Made by a program: the position numbers and the translations under genes
The notes under the pieces: generated by a model
Database searches by the model: none
What the model saw: only the letters and a program-made list of their open reading frames with translations
Told to the model about the DNA's origin: nothing
Shown: positions 39,272 to 46,259 of the stretch, in pieces
Layout of the letters: each line of letters opens with the position of its first letter
How positions within the stretch are numbered: the stretch's first letter is position 1
Source of the DNA: Prevotella sp.
Lineage (GTDB): Bacteria; Bacteroidota; Bacteroidia; Bacteroidales; Bacteroidaceae
Length of the DNA: 46,259 nt
Assembly: GCA_017412705.1 (NCBI GenBank)
Contig: JAFPWS010000019.1
Coordinates: forward strand, 1 to 46,259
Reading direction: 5' to 3'

Positions 39272-39955
39272 TCACTTGTAATAGTTCTGTGCCATGCCTA
39301 CCAGATGGGCGGTACGGCTCACCAGTTCCTCCATCTGTTTCTTGGCGTCAATGTAACCCTTCTGACGCTTGGCATTCTCCAACTCATAGCCGATGCCCGT
39401 CTTATGCAGATAGGCAATGTTCTGGCAGATGATATTGTTCTGGCGTGATAATTCATCAACCTGCGCTTTCATCTTGCCCTTACTCCTGGTCATGCAGAAT
39501 ACCAAGCCTTCGGAAATGCTGTTCTGCATACGGTTGAAGTCATCCTTGAAGGACTTATAGACCAGATCGACGTTGCGGTCAGCCTGACGAAGCACATCCT
39601 CCTTGTGAAGTTCCTCGATGTACTGTCGTTCATCCTCAACCTTCTTCATCTTCTGCCGTTGTGTCTCTTCCGAGATAACACGCACAGGCATGATACGCTT
39701 TACATTGGAGTCCTCCTCTTCAAATTCGACATAAAGTCCGCTATGGAAGCCCCTCCATCTCCAGTGGAGCGATGCACCGCTGTAGTTGTGATGAAACAGA
39801 TAGTAGTACCAGTCAGGGGCAAAGTCCCAGGGGCCGTTCTCCATCGACTTCCATTGTTTCTCTTTCTGGTCATCGTGAGAAATCTGTACCCACTGTGCTG
39901 ACATTCCCATCGGCAATAGTGCCAAAAGGGAAAAGATTAAAAGTTTCTTTCTCAT
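39272..39955 (-). CDS. Secreted conjugation protein, probably DUF5045 type
   Basis: A 227-residue protein with a signal peptide (MRKKLLIFSLLALLPMGMSA). The first mature part is aromatic-rich (WDFAPDWYYYLFHHNYSGAS; LHWRWRGFHSGLYVEFEEED), the second half is a long charged helix bundle (VEDERQYIEELHKEDVLRQA). I associate this with DUF5045 proteins of Prevotella conjugative elements, with moderate certainty. Its ATG overlaps the stop codon of the preceding gene by four bases (ATGA), so translation is coupled. It is not present in the classical CTnDOT gene set. Confidence 0.65.
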   Translation of the reverse strand: MRKKLLIFSLLALLPMGMSAQWVQISHDDQKEKQWKSMENGPWDFAPDWYYYLFHHNYSGASLHWRWRGFHSGLYVEFEEEDSNVKRIMPVRVISEETQRQKMKKVEDERQYIEELHKEDVLRQADRNVDLVYKSFKDDFNRMQNSISEGLVFCMTRSKGKMKAQVDELSRQNNIICQNIAYLHKTGIGYELENAKRQKGYIDAKKQMEELVSRTAHLVGMAQNYYK

Positions 39956-40626
39956 ACTTTATTCCATTGATTGATTAGTCCTGTTGCAATCTCATCCGTA
40001 ACCTCGCTGTTCAGGATGTCCCAAATATAGTCATAGTGAAAGCCTCCAACGGCGACAATGCTTGCCCAACAATAGGCACTATCTATGATGCCTCGCATGG
40101 TGTCGATACTTGTCTTGATGGAGTTCACGAGGTTCAGTTTCTCGTCCATGGAAGCCTTCATCACGTTCAGGCCGCTGGCAGTCATCGTCAGGTAAAGTGC
40201 CTTGATGTTCTTGATTTCACGGGAACAAGCAAGGTTCGCTTCTGCGAAATACCAAGCTACCATCGGTTTCTTTGTGGAATACTGAACTGACAATTGGGCA
40301 AACTCGGAATACTCCTGAATGAGCTTATACATGCTGCTGGCCGTGTAGCTAAGACTTGCTGCCAGCAGGACATAAGAGTAGCCGTTGGAGAGCTTGGAGT
40401 CCAAGGTGGTACGGGCATCATTGAACTTGTTGGCACCCTTGGTCACCATAGACTGCTCTCCGAAACTGACGGCAATCTTATCCCTTGCAGCATCCTCTTC
40501 ACCCTTTATCATCTTGTGAAGACTGATCAGGGCCTCGATGGTTGGGAAATCCTGCGGCCACTCAATGGCTAACGCCTTTCCCTGTATAAGGAGGACGGCC
40601 ATCATTATCAGAAAAATCCTTCTCAT
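39952..40626 (-). CDS. Secreted helical conjugation protein, TraI-related
   Basis: A 224-residue protein with a signal peptide (MRRIFLIMMAVLLIQGKALA) and an all-helical mature part (YSYVLLAASLSYTASSMYKL; LNLVNSIKTSIDTMRGIIDS). The ending VTDEIATGLINQWNKV resembles the VEGLINDW ending of its neighbour at 40623 and of the gene at 23084, so the three may form one family of VirB5-like periplasmic proteins. Start and stop codons overlap on both sides by four bases (ATGA), giving strong translational coupling. Confidence 0.7.
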   Translation of the reverse strand: MRRIFLIMMAVLLIQGKALAIEWPQDFPTIEALISLHKMIKGEEDAARDKIAVSFGEQSMVTKGANKFNDARTTLDSKLSNGYSYVLLAASLSYTASSMYKLIQEYSEFAQLSVQYSTKKPMVAWYFAEANLACSREIKNIKALYLTMTASGLNVMKASMDEKLNLVNSIKTSIDTMRGIIDSAYCWASIVAVGGFHYDYIWDILNSEVTDEIATGLINQWNKV

Positions 40627-41375
40627 GCGCCCAGACCCTCCCAGTCGTTAATCAGTCCTTCCACCATGTTCTTGCCTGTGAAGTAGGCTGCCCATGAATC
40701 ACAGTCGATGGCCAGCAGGAGGTTGTTCATGTCGCTGCAATACTGGCACATCATCGTAATGGCCTCCATCTTGTAGCGTATCTCCAGCAGATGGGTGTAG
40801 ATTCGGTTGGCCAGTGTCAGACGCTCATAGCGGTCAATGAAGTTATAGCCGTCTCCGTTGCCACTGGCGGCTGTACCTACATTGGGAACATCTTTACTCT
40901 TCTTGATAGGGTTCTTCACCTTGCCGTTGTTGACAATATCCACGAAGTCCTTGACCAGCGACTCTGTTTCCAGTACGATGTCCGTCACCTCTTTGAGGCA
41001 GATGACATAGTTCTTGCCGGGCGACTTGTTCATATACTTCAGTACGACTGGCACATCTTTGAAGATTTCGGCCACACAAGAACCAATCTCCACATAATAC
41101 TGTGACTCTGCACCGAAACCGCTGACATTTTCCATCGACATCTTGTAGAGTTCCTTGATGGTGGCCATCGTTGCCGTGTACTGCATGATCTTCTGCTGCT
41201 TGGAATTGATAGAGTCAAGCCTTGTGTTATGCTGACTCTCTATCAGTTCCTGTGAGGCGGCATTAGCAGTAACGGCTCCAGTCGTCCAAGGGTCAAACAC
41301 CACCTTCCATCCTGCGTGTGCCTGTACGGACAGCAGGACTGCGCCTAATACGATTGCTAATCTTGCTCTTACCAT
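40623..41375 (-). CDS. TraI-like conjugation protein (DUF4141 type)
   Basis: A 250-residue secreted protein (signal MVRARLAIVLGAVLLSVQAH, then AG). The mature protein is helical (DSINSKQQKIMQYTATMATI; YERLTLANRIYTHLLEIRYK) and ends SWAAYFTGKNMVEGLINDWE. Its start WKVVFDPWTTGAVTANAASQ is typical of VirB5-type proteins ('VxDPxxxxxN'). It stands directly after traG, with which it overlaps by 7 bases, the position of TraI in CTnDOT. Probably a minor pilus or adhesion component in the periplasm. Confidence 0.75.
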   Translation of the reverse strand: MVRARLAIVLGAVLLSVQAHAGWKVVFDPWTTGAVTANAASQELIESQHNTRLDSINSKQQKIMQYTATMATIKELYKMSMENVSGFGAESQYYVEIGSCVAEIFKDVPVVLKYMNKSPGKNYVICLKEVTDIVLETESLVKDFVDIVNNGKVKNPIKKSKDVPNVGTAASGNGDGYNFIDRYERLTLANRIYTHLLEIRYKMEAITMMCQYCSDMNNLLLAIDCDSWAAYFTGKNMVEGLINDWEGLGA

Positions 41376-44233
41376 AGTGACATAATGTTTTGATGATTAT
41401 TGATTTGTCTGGCAAAGTCGAGGTATTTTCCTACATTTGCCTTCTTACGGTCTTTCTCGATTTCTATGATGGCTTGTTGGATATTGCCGAAGTGACGCTC
41501 ATATATTTTCAGAGCTTCCTTCTCCAGACGTTCGGTGGTGTAAGCCCAGTAGCACTCTGGCGGTTCCTCCACTCCGAATACGTCCCAGGTGTCACCACGG
41601 CGAATCCATACCTCACGGAAATAGGCACGGCCTTCCTTGTTCTTCAGACTGTTAATAGTAAAAATCTGCTGAAGCTGCACCTGTGTCAATCCGAGTTGGT
41701 CGGCCACATCCTGATAATTGTCCTTGAACTTCGACTGGTCAAGAAGGATGGTCACGTCGGCATTGGCTACGACGGCGTTCTTCAAAATGTCCGATGAAAG
41801 CAAGTCCTCCAACTCCTGTGTCACCACGCCTGCGATACCGTTGAACTTACGGACAGTCTTGAACAGGAACTGCAAGTAGGCAGCCATACGGGGTGTGGCA
41901 ACGGCCTTCCATGCCTCTTCGATGATGATGGCCTTGCGACCTTTCTTCAGGCGCATCTTCTGAAGGAACACATCCATGATGATGAGTACGACGATAGGGA
42001 ACAGGACAGGATCCTCTTTAATCTTGTCAATCTCGAATACGACGAACTTCTGTTCAAAGAGCGAGGCATCGGCATCGTTATTCAGCGTGTATTCCAGCTC
42101 ACCGCCCTTGTAGAAACGACTGAGCAAAGCCGAGAAGTCGGCAATTCTGAACTTCACATCCTTATCCTTGCAGATCTGTGGGATGCGCTCGATGGCAAAG
42201 TCATAGAAGGAGTTGAAGGAAAGCGTAGTCACCTTCAGTTTGCGGCGGCGTTCCTCCATACGGTCAACCTCCTCGTTGAGTTTCATGAGGTAGGTTCCCT
42301 CCATCACTTCTGGAGTCAGACGGGAAAGCTGGTTCTCTGCTGCAGCAACCTCTCCAGCAGATGCGGCCTTGTCGTTGGCCAGATTCTGAAGCTTCTCCAC
42401 CCAGCGGCGTTTCTTCTCCTTCTCCCTGCGCATTTTCTCCTCAGTTTCATCTGATGGCTCAGTCTGCTCGACAGGTTCAACTACCTCTTGTTGCTTCTCC
42501 TGCTCTGCATACTTCTTCTCCAACTCTTCCTCAAACTTGTCGTATTCACCATTCATCTTGTGCTTTAAAGTCAGCAGATGGATGATGTCCTGACGTTCCT
42601 GCTCGGTGTACTTCTCGAAGGGATGGAAGTAAGCCTCGTAATATTCCACGATGACCTGATTCACCACAAGTTCCTCCACATCATCCGGGGCTTTCTCACC
42701 GATATAGATGAGGAAGATGAGGGTTTTTAGGAAGTTCTTCTTCTCTCCGAAGTTATCGTCATACTCCTGACGTGTAATCTTGAAGGGATTCATGGAGATT
42801 GGCCGTTCCTTGGAGTAGGTGATATAGGTTCCCTTGTAATATCGGCAGATACCTTCATAGGAGTCACCTGTATCGACCAGCACAATGTCGGTGTCCTGAA
42901 TCAGCAGCTGACGAACCACACTGTTCATATGAAACGACTTTCCACTACCAGACGGGCCGATACACAGGAAGTTGGCATTATTGGTATGCTTAATCTTACC
43001 CTCCTTACCCGTGAAGTCGATACCGATGGGCAGTCCGTCGCGGTCAGTGTAATAGACCAACAGGGGTGACAGTTCCGTCTGCTTGGTATGCTCCTTGAAA
43101 AAGAGGCAGACGGCAGCATCCGAGAGTGTCAGGAAGAGGTCATAGTCAGGATTGAAAGTGTAGGCATTGCCAGGAAAGGAAGCCTGAAACAACTCCAATT
43201 GGTTATAGGCAGTGCGAGACGGCATGATACCACAGCCATAGAGTTTTGTCTCAATGAACGATGATACAGGTGTGACCTTGTTCAACGGACAGCTGACGAT
43301 GATGTTATAGTTGGTATTGACCAGCAATTTGTTATCTGCTGCCAGCATATCCAAAACAGCGTCGATGTCTGCCTTGGCAATCTTGTTGGAAGGGTCAGGC
43401 ATGGAGCCGTGACGTTTCGACTTGCTCTCCAGCTTGCGCTTCAGTTTCTGTTGGGCAGGAATCTGGATGACCTGATTGTAGATGATGCAGTCCGCAAATG
43501 GGACATTGGTCATGAAGCCGAACAGATCGGTGGCGATGCGGTAGCCATTGATGGGAACCGGCAGATAGGGCTTTACGACAGTCGGCATATCGATAACGTC
43601 CACATCAACCAGTGAGAAGGAGCGCACGGCACGGTCGCCGATGGTCAGGAACTCATCACTGGCCTTGAAGTTGTTGACGCTGAAAGCACCGTCCTTGAAG
43701 TTGATGGTCATGAAACGGTGCAGATAGTCGGACACATCGTTCTTGTTCAGCTTGTAATACCAGATGTTTTTGTCTGAGAGGATGTCGCACACCTTCGCCA
43801 CCTTTGCGTGGAAGTCTAGCCATTTCTTTGGGTCGTACTTGACGAACATGTTTTTTCCTGCTTCCTGTGTGATGATGAGAAAGGTGCGGATGTCGGTATA
43901 CTCCCTGCCCTCGAAATAGCGGAAGTAACTCTGAGAGAGAAACTCCATTTCGGGTGGGATGTCATGATGATAGCCCCGTTTGCAGAAAATGTCCTGCTTC
44001 TGGAGAGCATAACCCTCTCCAAGTGTCTGGACGATATTGCTCAGTACGTCACAGAACTGCATATACAGCTCTGCATCGGTGCTGAAGCGAGGCACGGGGT
44101 TTTTTATTTCGAGAATGACAGAGCAATCGCCTTGCTTCGACCAGAGTACGGTGTTCAGATGCCTGCCGCGCTCGTCGTTGATGTCCTGAAGCTGGGCAAA
44201 GAGCTTGTCAAACGGTCTTTTCTTGTTTGCCAT
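41369..44233 (-). CDS. traG: TraG, VirB4-type conjugative ATPase
   Basis: A 954-residue protein. Walker A GPSGSGKS lies at residues 426-433 (NFLCIGPSGSGKSFHMNSVV), Walker B at about 755-765 (GRKAIIIEEAWKAVATP), followed by VTQELEDLLSSDILKNAVVA. The N-terminal half matches the TraG/VirB4 family of Bacteroides conjugative transposons, naming it traG in CTnDOT terms. It powers pilus assembly and DNA transport at the inner membrane. A highly charged insertion (residues about 555-665, with EEELEKKYAEQEKQQEVVEP and REKEKKRRWVEKLQNLANDK) within the ATPase domain looks like a coiled-coil arm. 11 nt after traF; overlaps the next gene. Confidence 0.95.
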   Translation of the reverse strand: MANKKRPFDKLFAQLQDINDERGRHLNTVLWSKQGDCSVILEIKNPVPRFSTDAELYMQFCDVLSNIVQTLGEGYALQKQDIFCKRGYHHDIPPEMEFLSQSYFRYFEGREYTDIRTFLIITQEAGKNMFVKYDPKKWLDFHAKVAKVCDILSDKNIWYYKLNKNDVSDYLHRFMTINFKDGAFSVNNFKASDEFLTIGDRAVRSFSLVDVDVIDMPTVVKPYLPVPINGYRIATDLFGFMTNVPFADCIIYNQVIQIPAQQKLKRKLESKSKRHGSMPDPSNKIAKADIDAVLDMLAADNKLLVNTNYNIIVSCPLNKVTPVSSFIETKLYGCGIMPSRTAYNQLELFQASFPGNAYTFNPDYDLFLTLSDAAVCLFFKEHTKQTELSPLLVYYTDRDGLPIGIDFTGKEGKIKHTNNANFLCIGPSGSGKSFHMNSVVRQLLIQDTDIVLVDTGDSYEGICRYYKGTYITYSKERPISMNPFKITRQEYDDNFGEKKNFLKTLIFLIYIGEKAPDDVEELVVNQVIVEYYEAYFHPFEKYTEQERQDIIHLLTLKHKMNGEYDKFEEELEKKYAEQEKQQEVVEPVEQTEPSDETEEKMRREKEKKRRWVEKLQNLANDKAASAGEVAAAENQLSRLTPEVMEGTYLMKLNEEVDRMEERRRKLKVTTLSFNSFYDFAIERIPQICKDKDVKFRIADFSALLSRFYKGGELEYTLNNDADASLFEQKFVVFEIDKIKEDPVLFPIVVLIIMDVFLQKMRLKKGRKAIIIEEAWKAVATPRMAAYLQFLFKTVRKFNGIAGVVTQELEDLLSSDILKNAVVANADVTILLDQSKFKDNYQDVADQLGLTQVQLQQIFTINSLKNKEGRAYFREVWIRRGDTWDVFGVEEPPECYWAYTTERLEKEALKIYERHFGNIQQAIIEIEKDRKKANVGKYLDFARQINNHQNIMSLW

Positions 44234-44244
44234 TGACAGTCGCT

Positions 44245-44532
44245 TTAATGATTGTACAGGCCTTGATAGACGAAGATTCCCCTGTCGTGCCGCTTGGCAT
44301 GGAGTCCGCTGCGCTGTTTGACGTAAATCGTGATCAGTCCTGCGATGGCCAGCACAATCATAGCGACGAAGCCTGCCAGTTTACCAATGAGGATGGAGAA
44401 CACGATAAAGCCGATGAACGACAGTCCAATGGCTCCGGCGGCATAGCTAAGGAACCTGCCTCTGATTCCCATGAACTCCAAAGGACGCTGAAGCCCTTTG
44501 AATACGGGATAGCCGTTGTAATTACCTTGCAT
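44245..44532 (-). CDS. traF: TraF (DUF4133) inner-membrane protein, VirB3-like
   Basis: A 95-residue protein from the ATG at 44532, which gives the conserved start MQGNYNGYPVFKGLQRPLEF; seven upstream codons are discarded. Two adjacent membrane helices (FLSYAAGAIGLSFIGFIVFS and GFVAMIVLAIAGLITIYV) follow. This is the DUF4133/TraF family, which precedes the VirB4 ATPase in conjugative transposons and corresponds to VirB3. It is the first complete gene of the transfer operon in this window. Confidence 0.9.
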   Translation of the reverse strand: MQGNYNGYPVFKGLQRPLEFMGIRGRFLSYAAGAIGLSFIGFIVFSILIGKLAGFVAMIVLAIAGLITIYVKQRSGLHAKRHDRGIFVYQGLYNH

Positions 44533-44617
44533 GATAGTGTCTCTTGAAAACAAAGGAAGGAAATGCCCTGCTGTCGAAAGACGATGGCGAGGGCATCTCC
44601 TTCTGTCACGTCCTGCT

Positions 44618-44800
44618 TTACTTGAAGAACATGGGGAGAGCCTCCGACATGGCGATGAATGCCACGCATCCTCCGATGGTCATCATAATGGTCTTCTTCA
44701 GAATCTGCTTCCGAATTGTAAAGTGCTGAATATCAACACTCCCAAAAAGCAAAAAGTACCAAAAGAAACAAACTGGAAACAAAAATTTCAAAAACCCCAA
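44618..44800 (-). pseudogene. Short membrane-protein remnant at the traE position
   Basis: A 60-residue frame whose last ~30 residues (LKKTIMMTIGGCVAFIAMSE, then ALPMFFK) look like the final membrane helix of a small pilin-like protein such as TraE (DUF4134), whose family members end in a similar 'xxGxCxxxxxxxxxLxxFF' helix. The first ~25 residues (MGFLKFLFPVCFFWYFLLFG) come from an AT-rich region unlike the operon. I read this as the truncated 3' end of the traE-like gene, cut near 44,715, but a genuine 60-residue two-helix protein cannot be excluded. It lies 85 nt before traF. Confidence 0.45.
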
Positions 44801-45069
44801 AATGAAAACATCTGCTTAACATATCTTAACACGGAAATGAACGGAAATTTTCATTTTCTATCATTTTGTGCTGCGTTCCTGAAGGTGCAAAATCAGGTAT
44901 TGTGAACCTTATTGTCGTTTCAGCAATCAGGTTGAAAAAATGGCTTTAGTTGGAAAAATGTGCACGAAAAGTGGGCTTTTCAGGTGGCATTTTATAGTAT
45001 TTTCTGCGAAAATACAGTTGTATGTTTAACTTTCTACGTATAAGTCTCTTTAGTCTCACGGAATTTTAT

Positions 45070-45077
45070 TAACTTTG
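45070..45077 (+). promoter_or_regulatory. Promoter -7 box of the nucleotidyltransferase gene
   Basis: TAACTTTG on the plus strand, 28 bases before the ATG at 45106, with a TTT-rich element about 20 bases upstream. On the minus strand TAAACTTTG overlaps it, so an opposed promoter toward the tra operon is possible. The rest of 44801-45069 is AT-rich with nothing I can call. Confidence 0.55.
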
Positions 45078-45105
45078 CACCAAAGTTTATTTTAATTGCA
45101 ATTTT

Positions 45106-45606
45106 ATGGTCACTTATTTTGATGCATGTGAGATTCTTGAAATGCTGTCTGAAGCATCTGTAAAGGTGTTTCTGGACGGCGGTTGGGGTGTCGATGCACT
45201 TATAGGCAGAGAAACAAGAATACATAACGACATCGATCTGTTCGTAGAGAAGAAAGACTATGGTAAGGCCATATCCGTGATTACCTGGAAGGGATACAGA
45301 GAAGTTGTAATGGACTATACGACCGATAGCCATACTGTCTGGAAAGATGACAACGGAAGAATAATCGATCTGCATTGTTTCGAATATGTCGAAGATGGAA
45401 TTCTATATGACGGATACACTTTCCCAAGCGAAACTTTCTCAGGTAAAGGAAATATCGGGAATATTGAGGTAACATGCATAAACCCGGAGGCACAGGTACA
45501 GTTCCATCTTGGATATGAATACGATGAAAATGATGTCCACGACGTCCTGTTATTATGCAGAACTTTCAATCTTGAGATACCGGAGCAATATAAAACTCAC
45601 ATCTGA
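45106..45606 (+). CDS. Lnu/ANT-type nucleotidyltransferase, possible drug-resistance cargo
   Basis: A 166-residue protein. The N-terminus ILEMLSEASVKVFLDGGWGV (to D30) and HNDIDLFV (H40, D42, D44) carry the nucleotidyltransferase fold motif GG(W)GxD...DxD of the small lincosamide nucleotidyltransferases (Lnu(A)/Lnu(C) type) and relatives in the aminoglycoside-resistance family (PF10706). Length is typical (about 160). DLHCF (about residues 85-89) provides the third acidic residue. Such enzymes add AMP to a hydroxyl of lincosamides or other drugs. The sequence is divergent from the known Lnu proteins I remember, so the substrate is open. The gene is AT-rich, unlike the tra operon. Followed 12 nt later by the nucleoside phosphorylase. 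Confidence 0.75.
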   Translation: MVTYFDACEILEMLSEASVKVFLDGGWGVDALIGRETRIHNDIDLFVEKKDYGKAISVITWKGYREVVMDYTTDSHTVWKDDNGRIIDLHCFEYVEDGILYDGYTFPSETFSGKGNIGNIEVTCINPEAQVQFHLGYEYDENDVHDVLLLCRTFNLEIPEQYKTHI

Positions 45607-45617
45607 TTCAATATGCT

Positions 45618-46259
45618 ATGATTACTGATAGTTATGATATTGAAACTGAACCAATGATCAATCTGTTTGATTTCTACGGCAGACGTGGAGATTTTGCAGA
45701 TATATGCCTGATAATATTCTCGAAGGAGATTCATCGGCATTTACTTGATTCCTACGAATCTGAAATTATTGCAACTATGCCGGCTTGCAATGGCGATACG
45801 CATATCTATAAAACAACTTATAAAGGAGTTACGATAACTTTCTACCTGTCAGGAATAGGTTCAGCAGTAGCATCCTCTCAATGTCATCTTGCAAGCTGGC
45901 TAACTGGAGCATCAAAGTTCATTATGTTCGGTTCCTGTGGCAGTCTTGACCGTACAACCACACAAGGTAGATTTATCATACCGACACAAAGTTACAGAGG
46001 GGACGGGTGTTCATATTATTTTGCAGCACCATCCGACTATATTGATATAGCCGCAAGCAAGGAACTTTCCATAATTTTCGACAAATTATCTGTACCATAT
46101 ATTACAGGTAAAATATGGACGACAGATTCGATGATCAGAGAAACAAAAGGACTTGTACGCAAACGTATGGAAGAAGGGTGCATCGCTGTAGAAATGGAAT
46201 TGGCTGGAGTTCAATCTGTGTGCGACTTCTACAATTTGAAGTTGTATGCTTTTTTTGAA
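45618..46259 (+). CDS. Nucleoside phosphorylase family protein (3' end outside window)
   Basis: The open frame from the ATG at 45618 runs off the window end after 214 codons. MFGSCGSLDRTTTQGRFIIP and the late WTTDSMIRETKGLVRKRMEE, GCIAVEMELAGVQSVCDFYN match the purine/uridine phosphorylase superfamily (PNP_UDP_1), with the nucleoside-binding VEMEL and the RET segment intact. Early residues IYKTTYKGVTITFYLSGIGS fit the phosphate-binding strand. It would split nucleosides with phosphate. Its tight spacing to the nucleotidyltransferase gene suggests one transcript, perhaps because both act on nucleotide-like substrates, but this is inference. Confidence 0.8.
   Translation, partial: MITDSYDIETEPMINLFDFYGRRGDFADICLIIFSKEIHRHLLDSYESEIIATMPACNGDTHIYKTTYKGVTITFYLSGIGSAVASSQCHLASWLTGASKFIMFGSCGSLDRTTTQGRFIIPTQSYRGDGCSYYFAAPSDYIDIAASKELSIIFDKLSVPYITGKIWTTDSMIRETKGLVRKRMEEGCIAVEMELAGVQSVCDFYNLKLYAFFE

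Noticed and set aside
44801-45069. CRISPR array or tandem repeat in the AT-rich gap
   Set aside because: No regularly spaced direct repeats are present; the stretch is simply AT-rich.

Overview
The window looks like a Bacteroidales genome, most likely Prevotella or a close relative. The evidence is: promoter-like boxes of the Bacteroidota type TAnnTTTG ahead of many genes, a large secreted protein ending in a 'GIYINNGKKIVIK'-type tail, FimB/Mfa2-type fimbrial lipoproteins, a TonB-dependent receptor, and a complete block of Bacteroides-style conjugation genes (TraF to TraO naming of CTnDOT). Taxonomy is inferred from gene families only.

Left part (about 1-16,270, GC-rich, chromosomal in character). 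A truncated nucleotidyltransferase gene and a 41-residue 'leader-like' peptide follow a 957-residue secreted protein whose ~400-nt 5' leader can fold into a three-way-junction RNA. Next come an unknown alpha-helical protein, a secreted esterase and a secreted aspartyl-protease/PDZ protein with near-identical signal peptides. A regulatory block follows: Fic protein with an AbiEi-like N-terminus, Crp-family regulator, and LuxR-family regulator, transcribed toward a TonB-dependent receptor and a small unknown protein, with twin 14-bp palindromes in front of the receptor gene. Divergent from the Fic gene is a two-gene fimbrial lipoprotein operon.

Middle part (about 16,400-30,600): the DNA-processing and accessory half of a conjugative element, almost all on the minus strand. 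In transcription order: DUF3945/DUF4099-like protein, a ~200-nt gap with strong RNA folding, a second DUF4099-like protein, a 68-residue protein, ArdC-like antirestriction metalloprotease, Toprim primase-like protein, a periplasmic protein related to TraI, a stand-alone triple zinc-finger topoisomerase tail, a lipoprotein, a protein with MutS-domain-I-like segments, a DnaB-like ATPase with a broken active site, a ComF-like phosphoribosyltransferase and RadC. A repeated ~215-bp leader cassette lies before the ComF gene and before a small gene at 16,563; between them, beyond radC, is a stretch packed with stem-loops. A secreted M23 peptidase/glucosaminidase and TraX lie at 28,809-30,539.

Right part (about 30,600-44,700): one long minus-strand transfer operon encoding TraF, TraG (VirB4 ATPase), three small secreted helical proteins, TraJ (VirB6-like), TraK (VirB8-like), a TraL-like membrane protein, TraM (VirB10-like), TraN (VirB9-like), TraO, a lipoprotein, the coupling ATPase and an XRE regulator, closed by a good terminator. 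The operon begins abruptly: only a short membrane-protein piece stands where traE should be, and no relaxase, integrase or traA-E is visible. Beyond it (44,800-46,259, AT-rich) are plus-strand cargo genes: a lincosamide/aminoglycoside-type nucleotidyltransferase and a nucleoside phosphorylase cut by the window end.

Together the middle and right parts would build a type IV secretion apparatus, couple DNA to it and send or protect DNA in the recipient. Several DNA-processing proteins share a short C-terminal tail and a shared C-terminal module, which may be an export or docking signal.
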